Below are positions 42,214-50,448 of a stretch of 64,000 nt of DNA, piece after piece. Every line of letters starts with the position of its first letter. Position 1 is the stretch's first letter. The translations under genes and the position numbers were made by a program. The notes under the pieces are model-generated. The model was not told where the DNA came from. It saw only the letters and a program-made list of their open reading frames with translations, and did not search any database. This stretch comes from Pseudolysinimonas_A sp039912695. Its GTDB lineage: Bacteria; Actinomycetota; Actinomycetes; Actinomycetales; Microbacteriaceae. The stretch covers positions 346,228 to 410,227 of the forward strand of contig NZ_JBDSPJ010000022.1 of NCBI RefSeq assembly GCF_039912695.1, given 5' to 3'.

Positions 42214-43581
42214 TTACGCCAGCTCGTTACTCTCCAGCATCTCCGTGACGAGGGCCGCGATGGCCGACCGCTCGGAGCGCGTCAGGGTGATGTGGGCAAA
42301 CAAGGGGTGGCCCTTGAGGGTCTCGATCACCGAGGCGACACCGTCATGGCGTCCCACCCGAAGGTTGTCGCGCTGAGCGACATCGTGGGTGAGCACGACT
42401 CGGGAGTTCTGACCGATCCGGGAGAGCACCGTCAGCAGCACGTTGCGCTCAAGCGACTGCGCCTCGTCAACGATCACGAAGGCGTCGTGCAGGGAGCGTC
42501 CGCGGATGTGGGTGAGCGGCAGCACTTCAAGGATGCCGCGCTCGACGATCTCCTCAAGCACGTTGTCGCTGACCAGCGCGCCGAGGGTGTCGAAGACCGC
42601 CTGACCCCAGGGGCTCATCTTCTCGTCCTTGTCGCCGGGCAGGTAGCCCAGCTCCTGGCCACCGACCGCGTACAGCGGGCGGAAGACCATGATCTTGCGG
42701 TGCTGCTGCTTCTCCAAGACGGCCTCCAGGCCGGCGCAGAGGGCTAGCGCCGACTTACCGGTGCCTGCCCGTCCGCCGAGCGACACGATGCCGATCTCGG
42801 GATCGAGCAGCATGTCGATCGCGAGGCGCTGTTCGGCGCTGCGACCGTGGAGGCCGAAGACATCCCGATCGCCGCGCACCAACTTGAACTGTCCGCGGCC
42901 GGTGACCCGACCCAGAGCGGAGCCCCGGTCGGAATGGACGACGAGGCTGGTATTGATCGGGATGTCAGCCACCGCGCGCGAGGACAGCACCTCGTTCTCG
43001 TACAGCTCCGACATCTGTTCGCTCGACAGGTCGATGTCGGCCATGCCGGTGTAGCCGGAGTCAACGGCAAGTTCTGCCTTGTACTCCTCGGCGGCGAGGC
43101 CGATCGACGCAGCCTTGACGCGCATCGGCAGGTCTTTCGAGACCACCGTGACCGCGAGTCCGTCGTTCGCGAGGTTCATCGCGACCGCGAGGATGCGGGA
43201 GTCGTTGTCGCCGAGCTGTAGCCCCGACGGCAGAACTGCCTGGTTCGAATGGTTCAGTTCGACCCGCAACGAGCCGCCGTCGTCACCGACCGCCATCGGG
43301 AAGTCCAGTCGTTCGTGTTGGATGCGCAACTCGTCGAGGTTGCGCAGGGCCTGCCGCGCGAAGTACCCAATCTCGGGATCGTGGCGTTTCGCCTCGAGTT
43401 CCGACACGACGATGACGGGCAGCACAACAGCGTGTTCCGCGAACCGAAACATCGCCTTGGGATCGCTCAGCAACACCGAGGTATCGAGCACGAAAGTGCG
43501 CTCCCCCTGCCTCGGTTTCGTCGATCCACCGTTTCCGGCGGAGGTGCTCTGCTGAGGCTTGTCGAGTGCGGGCACTCCCAC
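42214..43581 (-). CDS. PIN-PhoH2 type ATPase/RNase
   Basis: 455 residues from the GTG at 43579-43581 with GGGGATGGAG upstream. An N-terminal PIN domain (about 28-165; acidic residues in VLDTSVLLSDP, VSELEAKR and LGDNDSRIL) is fused to a PhoH ATPase domain (about 245-450; Walker A GGRAGTGKSALAL, Walker B FVIVDEAQSL). This PIN-PhoH arrangement corresponds to RNA-unwinding ribonucleases described in mycobacteria as PhoH2. No small antitoxin gene (PhoAT-like) precedes it. The 5' region contains a 14-bp palindrome at 43584-43597 (CATCCCC/GGGGATG) overlapping the ribosome binding site. Confidence 0.92.
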   Translation of the reverse strand: MGVPALDKPQQSTSAGNGGSTKPRQGERTFVLDTSVLLSDPKAMFRFAEHAVVLPVIVVSELEAKRHDPEIGYFARQALRNLDELRIQHERLDFPMAVGDDGGSLRVELNHSNQAVLPSGLQLGDNDSRILAVAMNLANDGLAVTVVSKDLPMRVKAASIGLAAEEYKAELAVDSGYTGMADIDLSSEQMSELYENEVLSSRAVADIPINTSLVVHSDRGSALGRVTGRGQFKLVRGDRDVFGLHGRSAEQRLAIDMLLDPEIGIVSLGGRAGTGKSALALCAGLEAVLEKQQHRKIMVFRPLYAVGGQELGYLPGDKDEKMSPWGQAVFDTLGALVSDNVLEEIVERGILEVLPLTHIRGRSLHDAFVIVDEAQSLERNVLLTVLSRIGQNSRVVLTHDVAQRDNLRVGRHDGVASVIETLKGHPLFAHITLTRSERSAIAALVTEMLESNELA

Positions 43582-43691
43582 TCCATCCCCGGGGATGCTC
43601 CCCGGCTCTGTCTCGTGGCGGCCACTTCAACTCGGATGCGAACTTACGTGGCCGCTCCGACCAGGCGCCGTGCCTGATGTCCAGACGCTAA

Positions 43692-43765
43692 CCCCGCGCG
43701 CGGGGCCAGCCGCGTTTCGACACGCGTCCCGCGCGTTACGGGCGTGTGAACGATTCGAAACGCGG
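43692..43765 (-). terminator. Large GC-rich hairpins after the aminotransferase gene
   Basis: CCGCGTTTCGA (43710-43720) pairs exactly with 43755-43765. Inside lies a second imperfect stem built on ACACGC and CCCG against their complements. Next to it is a perfect 14-bp palindrome CCCCGCGCGCGGGG (43692-43705). Read on the minus strand, they begin 3 nt after the aminotransferase stop, so they probably end that transcript before phoH. Confidence 0.65.
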
Positions 43766-43767
43766 AT

Positions 43768-44880
43768 TTAGATCGTCGTCGCGAACGAGACCAACGCGGC
43801 GCGAAGCATCGAGAAGGTCTCTTCATCGACGGTGGCGTGCGCCGACAGTCGAACCGTCGCGTCGCGCACCGTCACCGTCACCCCGTGGTTGTGCAGGGAG
43901 GCCACGAGTATCGTGAGCTGCTCGGCCGTCGGCTCGAGCACGACGATGCCGGCACGCTCGGATTCGTTTCGCGGCGACACGACCGGTACCGCATACTCGT
44001 CGGCGAGGTCGATCAGCCGAGATACCGAGTGAGCTATCGCCGAGTTGAGCACCGGCACCCCCACCAGAGCGATCTGCTCCAGCGCGGCCGCGAGTCGGGC
44101 GGCTGCGACGGGTTCGGCGTGCGAAACCTGGAAGGCGTCTGCTCCGGGCAGCGATGGCGTGACCCCGTCATAGAAGCCGTCTTCTGCTCCCGCGAGACCC
44201 GACCAGACGGGGGTGAGCTGTTCGCGCGCCCGATCACTCAGAGCCAGGAAGCCGGTGCCGGTTCCCGCGCGCGGCCATTTCTGACCGCTGGCGGCGACGA
44301 CATCGGCGAGCGCAAAGGGGACCTCGACGACGCCGAACCCTTGGCTCGCGTCAACAATCAGGAGACGATCGCCGATGACATCCCGAATGCCGTCGAGGTC
44401 CGCAAGGTAGCCCGTGCGAAAGTCGACGAGACTCACGCCGACGGCGACAACATCCGGGGTGAGCTGGTCGCGGAGGATGTCAGGGGTGACGCGGCCGGCA
44501 TCCGTCTGCAGCCAGAGCGGAACAACAGCACCCAACGCCGACGTGGCTCGCGATACGGCGAACGTCAGGGACGGGAACTCGGTCGGCGACAGCGCGACCC
44601 CGCCCGTGATGCCGAACATGGTGTGCATCAGACCCTGCGACGTGTTCGGTTGGAACACCACCTGGTCCGGTCGGAATCCACCGACCGCGGCGACGGCCCG
44701 CCGCATCCGGTCGTGCTGGCCGAGCAGGACGCCGAGAGATCCGAAGCGGGCCGTTGCAAGCACGGTGCCGAGCGCGGTCTGCTCCTCGAGCACCGCGCGG
44801 CCGACCGGTGCGATCCGGGCGTAGTCGAGGTAGCCGGGCTCCTCAGAGAACCCGGCCTGGTAGTCCTCAAGCGCGGTCAC
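43768..44880 (-). CDS. Class V aminotransferase (PLP-dependent)
   Basis: 370 residues, fold type I. Recognisable parts: substrate-side LDYARIAPVGRAV, VFQPNTSQGLMHTMFG, VDFRTGYLADL, the Asp in LLIVDASQGFGVVEV, and the PLP lysine in VAASGQKWPRAGTGTGFLAL near residue 199. It resembles isopenicillin-N-epimerase/cysteine-desulfurase-like enzymes; the reaction is not specified. Its start overlaps the stop of the isoprenyl transferase gene by 4 nt, so they are co-transcribed. Two strong hairpins follow it. Confidence 0.88.
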   Translation of the reverse strand: MTALEDYQAGFSEEPGYLDYARIAPVGRAVLEEQTALGTVLATARFGSLGVLLGQHDRMRRAVAAVGGFRPDQVVFQPNTSQGLMHTMFGITGGVALSPTEFPSLTFAVSRATSALGAVVPLWLQTDAGRVTPDILRDQLTPDVVAVGVSLVDFRTGYLADLDGIRDVIGDRLLIVDASQGFGVVEVPFALADVVAASGQKWPRAGTGTGFLALSDRAREQLTPVWSGLAGAEDGFYDGVTPSLPGADAFQVSHAEPVAAARLAAALEQIALVGVPVLNSAIAHSVSRLIDLADEYAVPVVSPRNESERAGIVVLEPTAEQLTILVASLHNHGVTVTVRDATVRLSAHATVDEETFSMLRAALVSFATTI

Positions 44881-45662
44881 GTGCCGTACCTCCGGTCACG
44901 GGTCGCGTAGGCGCGCAGCGCTCGGAGGAAGTCGACCTCACGCAGGTCGGGACCAAGCGCCTCGACGAAGTAGAACTCACTGTGGGCGCTCTGCCAGAGC
45001 ATGAAATCCGACAGTCGCTGCTCGCCTGAGGTGCGGATGATGAGGTCGGGATCGGGCTGACCCTGAGTGTAGAGATGGTCGGCAATCAGCTCCGGGGTGA
45101 GGATCTCGGCGAGGTCGTCGATCGTCCCGCCGCCTTTGCCGTGGCTGCTCACAATGCTGCGCATGGCATCCGCGATCTCCCGGCGCCCGCCGTACCCCAC
45201 GGCGAGGTTGATGTGCAGGCCCACGTTGTCACGGGTGCGATCTTCGGCGGCCTTCAGGGTTTCCACGAGAGGCTGAGGGAGGCCGTCATCGCGACCGACG
45301 TGCTGTACCCGCCAATCGCCGGACCGCGAGAGATCGTCGGCGAGGGCGGCGATGATCTCGAACAGTTGTCGAAGCTCTTCGGGGTCACGTCCCGTGAGGT
45401 TGTCCGAGGACAGCAGGTAGATCGTCACGACTCGAATGCCGAGCCCGTCGCACCAGCCCAGGAACTCGTGCATCTTCGCGGCTCCAGCCCGATGGCCGTG
45501 GGCCGCGGTCTCGTGCGCTCGCTCCCGTGCCCAGCGGCGATTGCCATCGATGATCATGCCGACGTGGTGCGGCAGGGATGCGTCGACCAGCTCTCGGCGA
45601 AGCCGTGCGGAGTAGAGGCCATACAAGAGCCCTACGCCCGATGAGCCCTTTCGTTGTGGCAC
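44877..45662 (-). CDS. uppS: Isoprenyl (undecaprenyl-type) diphosphate synthase
   Basis: 261 residues from the GTG at 45660-45662. This start is favoured over longer ones because TACCTT at 45674-45669 sits exactly six bases upstream, and because a longer start would overlap the divergent trhA start. Cis-prenyltransferase motifs: HVGMIIDGNRRWAR near 29-43, TIYLLSSDNLTGR, and the C-terminal IIRTSGEQRLSDFMLWQ and SEFYF. It makes the lipid carrier for cell-wall synthesis. It is followed in the operon by a class V aminotransferase. Confidence 0.95.
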   Translation of the reverse strand: MPQRKGSSGVGLLYGLYSARLRRELVDASLPHHVGMIIDGNRRWARERAHETAAHGHRAGAAKMHEFLGWCDGLGIRVVTIYLLSSDNLTGRDPEELRQLFEIIAALADDLSRSGDWRVQHVGRDDGLPQPLVETLKAAEDRTRDNVGLHINLAVGYGGRREIADAMRSIVSSHGKGGGTIDDLAEILTPELIADHLYTQGQPDPDLIIRTSGEQRLSDFMLWQSAHSEFYFVEALGPDLREVDFLRALRAYATRDRRYGT

Positions 45663-45668
45663 CCCCCC

Positions 45669-45674
45669 AAGGTA
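45669..45674 (-). promoter_or_regulatory. Leaderless -10 element of uppS
   Basis: TACCTT on the minus strand, six bases before the GTG at 45660-45662; this placement decides the start codon. Confidence 0.6.
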
Positions 45675-45723
45675 GTCGAGTGTTCCCGGTGCTTCGGCTG
45701 GACGAGAACGTACACTCACCCGC

Positions 45724-46485
45724 ATGACCCCTCCGCGCATCAAAATCGTCGCCGAGGGTGAGACGGGCGGTACCACCGGCGCTGACGTCGGCGGCGACAT
45801 CCCGAACATTCCGCTGCTCGACGACGAGCTGCAGCATCCACCAGTCGAGACGAAGCCGACCTGGCGCGGCTGGATTCATGCCGGGATGTTTCCGCTCGCC
45901 GTTGCCGCAGGAATCGTGCTCATCGTGCTCGCCGACGGTGGACCCGCCAAGGCCGCAGCCGCAGTCTTCATGGCGACCTCCGTTCTGCTGTTCGGCATCT
46001 CGGCGCTCTACCACCGCTTCAACTGGAGCCCACAGGTCAAGGCCGTGTTTCGTCGTCTCGACCACGCCAACATCTTTCTGCTGATCGCAGGCACCTACAC
46101 GCCGCTCGCGACGGCCGCACTCCCGTTTGGCGAAGGCATTGTGCTGCTCTGCCTCGTGTGGGGCGGCGCACTTCTCGGTATCGCGTTCCGGGTGTTCTGG
46201 CTTCGCGCCCCGCGCTGGTCGTACGTGCCGTTGTACCTGCTCCTAGGCTGGGCGGCTCTGCTCTACGTCGGCGACCTCGTGCAGTTCAACGGGGTGGCGA
46301 TGATCCTCATCGCGGTCGGCGGACTGGCGTACACGACCGGTGCCCTGTTCTACGGCTTCAAGCGGCCCAACCCGATCCCCGGCGTGTTCGGATTTCACGA
46401 GCTGTTCCACACCTGCACGGTGATCGCATTCATGTGTCACTGGACGGCGACGCTGCTGATCCTCACCCACCCGCTCGGCTGGTAG
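45724..46485 (+). CDS. trhA: Hemolysin III / TrhA family membrane protein
   Basis: 253 residues: a 50-residue acidic cytoplasmic N-terminus, then seven helices of the PAQR/hemolysin III fold. Conserved segments: ISALYHRFNW, LDHANIFLLIAGTYTPLA, and GFHELFHTCTVIAF, which provide the putative metal-binding histidines. In bacteria TrhA affects membrane lipid homeostasis. TACACT at 45711-45716 is seven bases before the ATG and no ribosome site is evident. Divergent from uppS. Confidence 0.93.
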   Translation: MTPPRIKIVAEGETGGTTGADVGGDIPNIPLLDDELQHPPVETKPTWRGWIHAGMFPLAVAAGIVLIVLADGGPAKAAAAVFMATSVLLFGISALYHRFNWSPQVKAVFRRLDHANIFLLIAGTYTPLATAALPFGEGIVLLCLVWGGALLGIAFRVFWLRAPRWSYVPLYLLLGWAALLYVGDLVQFNGVAMILIAVGGLAYTTGALFYGFKRPNPIPGVFGFHELFHTCTVIAFMCHWTATLLILTHPLGW

Positions 46486-46550
46486 TCCCTCGCGTGCGCG
46501 GCGCGGTGATTCACTCGGTTCGCGCGTCGAAAGTGGTTCTCCCGAAGCCG

Positions 46551-46580
46551 TGAGGTGGACCGATTGGCGCGCGCGAAGGC
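46551..46580 (+). repeat. 30-bp dispersed repeat, copy 2
   Basis: Identical to 42151-42180. It lies in the gap between the ends of trhA (plus) and the 73-residue membrane protein gene (minus), that is, at the 3' end of a minus-strand gene as in copy 1. Confidence 0.85.
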
Positions 46581-46641
46581 ACGTGTCGGCCGACGGGCGG
46601 CGTCGGCGGCGGGGCGGGCAGGAGTCGGGCGGCGAGACCCG

Positions 46642-46863
46642 TCAGGCGTCTTTCTCGGCGGCGCGCGCTTCTTCGGCGTCGAGCCGCACGTTCGCCTCGA
46701 CTCGATATCGCAGGCGTCGGGTTCGACGCACCATATCGATCATCAGCAACACGACGACCACGGCCAGAGCGAACGTCACGATAAAGCCCGTGACGCCCGG
46801 GGTCACGACGTTGGGGTTGACCTCGCCAGGGTCGGGAGTGCTGAGCGGTAGCAACCAGAACAC
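46642..46863 (-). CDS. Small single-helix membrane protein
   Basis: 73 residues from a GTG with GGGAGGG upstream. A short periplasmic N-terminus, one helix (about 25-45, GFIVTFALAVVVVLLMIDMV), then a basic/charged helix (RRTRRLRYRVEANVRLDAEE). Such small proteins sit next to the DUF4307-greA block in related genomes. The function is unknown. It is divergent from the DUF4307 gene, with 50 bp between their starts. Confidence 0.75.
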   Translation of the reverse strand: MFWLLPLSTPDPGEVNPNVVTPGVTGFIVTFALAVVVVLLMIDMVRRTRRLRYRVEANVRLDAEEARAAEKDA

Positions 46864-46913
46864 GAAAGCCCTCCCGATGCGAATAGCCTGGTTCCAGGGT
46901 AACCGGAGGTGAG

Positions 46914-47312
46914 ATGAGCGACATCCATGTCGCCGAGCGTTACGGTCGCACGGCCGGTTCGCGCCGACGACGCGTGACTCTCGCCGTCGTCACGGGCGTT
47001 GCGGTGCTTATCGCGGCCGTCGTCTGGGTTCTCTGGGCTGGACTGTTCAGCCCTACGGCGAGCCTGGAATCCCGCGACCTCGGCTACCGAAACCTCCCCG
47101 ATCAGACCGTCGAGGTGAGGTTCGAGGTCACGACCGAACCGGGAACAGCCGTCTCCTGTGCACTCCAGGCGCTCAACGAAGACTTCGGAGTCGTCGGCTG
47201 GAAGGTGGTCGAACTCGCCCCGAGCGACACCCGCACTCGCCAGTTCACCCAGGTCGTGCGCACGGCGGAACCGGCGCTGACCGGGTTGATCTACCGCTGC
47301 TGGCTGACCTAG
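46914..47312 (+). CDS. DUF4307 membrane-anchored protein
   Basis: 132 residues from an ATG with CGGAGGTG upstream. N-terminal ERYGRTAG segment, one helix (about 22-44), then an extracellular domain ending GLIYRCWLT with a conserved CALQALNEDFGVVGWK. These are hallmarks of DUF4307, found beside greA and mycothiol genes in actinobacteria. Two cysteines (SCALQ, YRCWL) probably form a disulfide. The function is unknown. Confidence 0.9.
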   Translation: MSDIHVAERYGRTAGSRRRRVTLAVVTGVAVLIAAVVWVLWAGLFSPTASLESRDLGYRNLPDQTVEVRFEVTTEPGTAVSCALQALNEDFGVVGWKVVELAPSDTRTRQFTQVVRTAEPALTGLIYRCWLT

Positions 47313-47324
47313 CATTGTCCAACT

Positions 47325-47342
47325 GCCCGGCTTCGGCCGGGC
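47325..47342 (+). terminator. UUCG-capped hairpin between DUF4307 gene and greA
   Basis: GCCCGGC (47325-47331), loop TTCG, GCCGGGC (47336-47342). A very stable tetraloop hairpin without a U-run, 13 nt after the DUF4307 stop and 59 nt before greA. Probably a terminator or attenuator. Confidence 0.6.
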
Positions 47343-47401
47343 TGACTCATTGCGGGGCACCCTTGCTGGTTTCCGTCCCGCCCGTCTCACGAGGAGTTCG
47401 C

Positions 47402-47896
47402 ATGTCTGACACCGCTGCCACGACGTGGCTCACGCAGGAGTCCTTCGACCGACTGAGCGCCGAACTGACCGAACTTGAGGGCCCGGCGCGCTCGGATATC
47501 GCTAAGAAGATCCAGTCGGCGCGCGAAGAGGGCGACCTCAAAGAGAACGGTGGCTACCACGCCGCGAAAGACGAGCAGGGCAAGATTGAGGCGCGCATTC
47601 GGCAGCTCACCCAGTTGCTGCGTTCGGCGACAGTCGGCGAGGCCCCGGAATCTACGGGTGTCGTCGAGGTCGGCACTGTCGTGACGGCGAAGATCGCAGG
47701 AGACCAGAGCACGTTCCTGCTGGGCAGCCGCGAGATCGCCGACGACACGAGCGAGATCGAGGTCTATCCGGCGACCAGTTCGCTCGGGCAGGCGATTCTC
47801 GGCCTGAAGGTCGGCGCGCGGGCGTCGTACATCGCGCCGTCGGGCAAAGAGATCGCGGTCGAAATCGTCGCAGTCGAGACCTACAAGCCGCGCTAG
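47402..47896 (+). CDS. greA: Transcription elongation factor GreA
   Basis: 164 residues from the ATG at 47402 with ACGAGGAG upstream. N-terminal coiled coil with the tip acidic residues (SAREEGDLKENGGYHAAKDEQ), and a C-terminal FKBP-like domain (SSLGQAILGLKVGARASYIAPSGKE). It stimulates RNA cleavage by backtracked RNA polymerase. The stop overlaps the convergent ilvA stop within one CTAG. Confidence 0.97.
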   Translation: MSDTAATTWLTQESFDRLSAELTELEGPARSDIAKKIQSAREEGDLKENGGYHAAKDEQGKIEARIRQLTQLLRSATVGEAPESTGVVEVGTVVTAKIAGDQSTFLLGSREIADDTSEIEVYPATSSLGQAILGLKVGARASYIAPSGKEIAVEIVAVETYKPR

Positions 47897-49140
47897 CTCT
47901 CCCCGATGTGCGGGCGGTACCCCGCCTCACGAAGCCGTGCCAGCACCAGTTCGGCGTGCTCGGGACCGCGTGTTTCCATGTGGATGTCGATGCCGACCTC
48001 GTTGATCTCGAAGCCGGAGCCGTGTCGGGTGTGCAACACCTCGACGACGTTCGCGTTGGCATCCGAGATGATTTCGGCGATGCGGGCGAGCTGCCCCGGT
48101 CGATCGGGAAGCGGGATCTGCACCTTCAGGTACCGGTGGTCGGCGGCGAGACCCCGGCTGATGACCCGCTCCATCACCATCGGATCGATGTTGCCGCCCG
48201 AAAGCAGCACGACCGTCGGCCCGAGCGCGGTGACCGCGCCGGTGAGCAGCGCGGCAACGCCGGCAGCCCCCGCGGGTTCGACCACCAGTTTGGCCCGTTC
48301 GAGCAGGATGACGAGTGCGCGCGCGATGTCGTCGTCGCTGACGGTGACCACCGCATCCACGGTTCGGCTGATGATCTCGAAGTTGAGCTCGCCGGGCTTG
48401 GCCACCGCAATGCCGTCGGCGATTGTCGGCCCCAGCACGACCGGCCGGATCTCGCCAGCATCGAGAGAACCGGGATAGGGCGCGGCATTCTTGGCCTGCA
48501 CACCGATGACGCGGATGTCGCGGTCGGGTGCCGCCTGCGCGAGGGCCGACGCGATGCCGGAGATCAGACCGCCGCCGCCGATCGGCACGATGACCGTGGC
48601 GACATCCGGAACTTGCTCGAGAATTTCCAGCCCCACGGTGCCCTGCCCGGCAACGACGTCGGGATGATCGAACGGGGGGATGAAGACACCACCGGTGGTC
48701 GCGGCGAACTCGCGGGCCGCCGCATTCGTCTCGTCGAAGATGTCACCATGCAGCACGACGTCGGCACCGTACCCACGGGTCGCCTGCAGCTTCGGCAGCG
48801 CGACTCCCATCGGCATGAAGATCGTCGCCTTGATCCCGAGTTCGCGAGCGGCGAGTGCGACGCCTTGTGCGTGGTTGCCGGCCGACGACGCGACGACGCC
48901 GTGCGCGCGCTCCTCCGGGGTCAACTGCGAGAGCCGGTTGTACGCCCCCCGAATCTTGTACGAGCCGGTGCGCTGAAGGTTCTCGGCCTTGAGGTACACG
49001 GTCGTGCCGGCGATCCCGGAAAGGTAGCGCGACTTCTCCATCGGCGTGGTCTCGACCACCGCGGCGATGCGCTCGCGTGCCGCCTGGAAGTCGGCAAGCG
49101 TCGGACCGGGAATGGTCGCGCGATCAAGTTCCGCTCGCAC
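47893..49140 (-). CDS. ilvA: Threonine ammonia-lyase with ACT domain
   Basis: 415 residues from the GTG at 49138-49140, with AGGAGGGC about 6 nt upstream. That ribosome site lies inside the 3' end of the preceding gene (17-nt overlap). PLP lysine in GSYKIRGAYNRL near residue 60, phosphate-binding SSAGNHAQGVA and GGGGLISGIA. A single C-terminal ACT domain (about 335-410) makes it the short form, as in TdcB-like or CimA-linked enzymes, giving 2-oxobutanoate for isoleucine. It is co-transcribed with the AI-2E transporter gene. Confidence 0.95.
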   Translation of the reverse strand: MRAELDRATIPGPTLADFQAARERIAAVVETTPMEKSRYLSGIAGTTVYLKAENLQRTGSYKIRGAYNRLSQLTPEERAHGVVASSAGNHAQGVALAARELGIKATIFMPMGVALPKLQATRGYGADVVLHGDIFDETNAAAREFAATTGGVFIPPFDHPDVVAGQGTVGLEILEQVPDVATVIVPIGGGGLISGIASALAQAAPDRDIRVIGVQAKNAAPYPGSLDAGEIRPVVLGPTIADGIAVAKPGELNFEIISRTVDAVVTVSDDDIARALVILLERAKLVVEPAGAAGVAALLTGAVTALGPTVVLLSGGNIDPMVMERVISRGLAADHRYLKVQIPLPDRPGQLARIAEIISDANANVVEVLHTRHGSGFEINEVGIDIHMETRGPEHAELVLARLREAGYRPHIGES

Positions 49141-50347
49141 GACGTGCCCTCCTGACCGGGATGGGGGTGGTCGGCGTTGTCACATCGGCGACGCTCGGAT
49201 GCGGGTTGGTGCGCCACTCGCCGCGCGCGATATACCCGATCATGCCGTTCAACAGCGCGACCAACGGAACCGCGAACAGCGCCCCGGGGATGCCGGCGAC
49301 GAAACCGCCGGTTGCCACCGAGAGCACGATCGCCAGCGGATGGACCTTGACCACCGAACCGACCAGAAGCGGTTGCAGGATGTGGCCTTCGACCTGTTGC
49401 ACGAGGATCACGACCCCCAGCATGATCAGCGCTTGCCACGGACCCAGGTAGATGAGGGCGACAAACACGGCGATCGCGCCGGAGAGCACCGCGCCCACGA
49501 CCGGAATGAACGACGCCAAGAAGACGGCAATGGCGATCGGGATGACGAGCGGGAACCCGCGGCCGTCAACCAGCCCGAGGATGAACGCGCCCAGCCCGAT
49601 GCCGACGGCGTCGATCGCCGCGACGATGATCTGCACCTTGACGAAGGTCGTGAGGGTGAGCCAGCCGGCTTCGCCTCCGCCGACGATCGCGGCGCGCGAG
49701 CGATTCGGAAAGAGCCGCACGATCCAGTTCCAGATGCCCCGGCCGTCGATCAATAGGAAGAGGGTCGTGAAGAGAGCGAGCAGAACCCCCGCGAGGATGT
49801 GGCCGACGTTTGATCCGACCGCGAGCGCGCCGGTCAGCAGGGCGTTGCTGTCGGTGCGAAGGGCAGTGAGCAGAGCATCCGCGTAGCCGTTGATGTCGGC
49901 TTCGGTCAGGTGCAGCGGTGAGTCGAGAAGCAGGGTCTTGAGTTCGTCGTACCGCGTGAGGGTTTGCGCCTGGAGGCCAGGGAGGCCGCTGCGCACCTGG
50001 AAAACGACGACGGTGACGAGGCCCGCGACGACCGCGATGACCGCGATCTCGTTGACCGCGACGGCGAGCCACTTCGGCCAGCCCTTGCGTTGCAACCAAT
50101 TGCAGAACGGCACGAGCAGCGCGGCCAGCAGAACCCCGACGAAGAACGGGATGGCGACGGAGCGCAGTTGCACGACGAGAAAGCCGACGAGCGCGACCAC
50201 TCCGGCGACGACCAGGATGCGCCACGACCAGGCCCCGGCCACCCGCATCCCGAAGGCGACCGTGTCGTCGGGCGAACGAGGCTCGTCGGATGAACCGGCA
50301 CGGGCGCGCGGGCGCGGCGGGAGTGTGGAGTCGTCGGCTCTGGCCAC
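49124..50347 (-). CDS. AI-2E family transporter
   Basis: 407 residues. About eight helices in the AI-2E/PerM arrangement: paired helices at about 42-75, a soluble segment, then a C-terminal bundle with FIPVVGAVLSGAIAV and VEGHILQPLLVGSVVKVHPL, which is the family signature. Members export autoinducer-2 or act as Na+/H+ antiporters; which applies is unknown. TAGACT at 50359-50354 is six bases before the GTG start. It shares its transcript with ilvA. Confidence 0.92.
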   Translation of the reverse strand: MARADDSTLPPRPRARAGSSDEPRSPDDTVAFGMRVAGAWSWRILVVAGVVALVGFLVVQLRSVAIPFFVGVLLAALLVPFCNWLQRKGWPKWLAVAVNEIAVIAVVAGLVTVVVFQVRSGLPGLQAQTLTRYDELKTLLLDSPLHLTEADINGYADALLTALRTDSNALLTGALAVGSNVGHILAGVLLALFTTLFLLIDGRGIWNWIVRLFPNRSRAAIVGGGEAGWLTLTTFVKVQIIVAAIDAVGIGLGAFILGLVDGRGFPLVIPIAIAVFLASFIPVVGAVLSGAIAVFVALIYLGPWQALIMLGVVILVQQVEGHILQPLLVGSVVKVHPLAIVLSVATGGFVAGIPGALFAVPLVALLNGMIGYIARGEWRTNPHPSVADVTTPTTPIPVRRARRASGT

Positions 50348-50353
50348 GCGCTC

Positions 50354-50359
50354 AGTCTA
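50354..50359 (-). promoter_or_regulatory. Leaderless -10 element of the AI-2E transporter gene
   Basis: TAGACT on the minus strand, six bases before the GTG at 50345-50347; identical in sequence and spacing to the ispH element. Confidence 0.65.
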
Positions 50360-50448
50360 GGCGCGGCGTGGAAGCGCCCCGGGCGGCACCACAGACCGGA
50401 CGGCGCAGTCGCGACGCGCTGTCGTGGGCTCTGGCTAGGGTCGTGAGG

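Noticed and set aside
45663..45809. Longer N-terminus for uppS starting at an ATG near 45725 or further upstream
   Set aside because: It would overlap the divergent trhA start, adds non-conserved sequence, and the GTG at 45660-45662 has a correctly placed leaderless -10.
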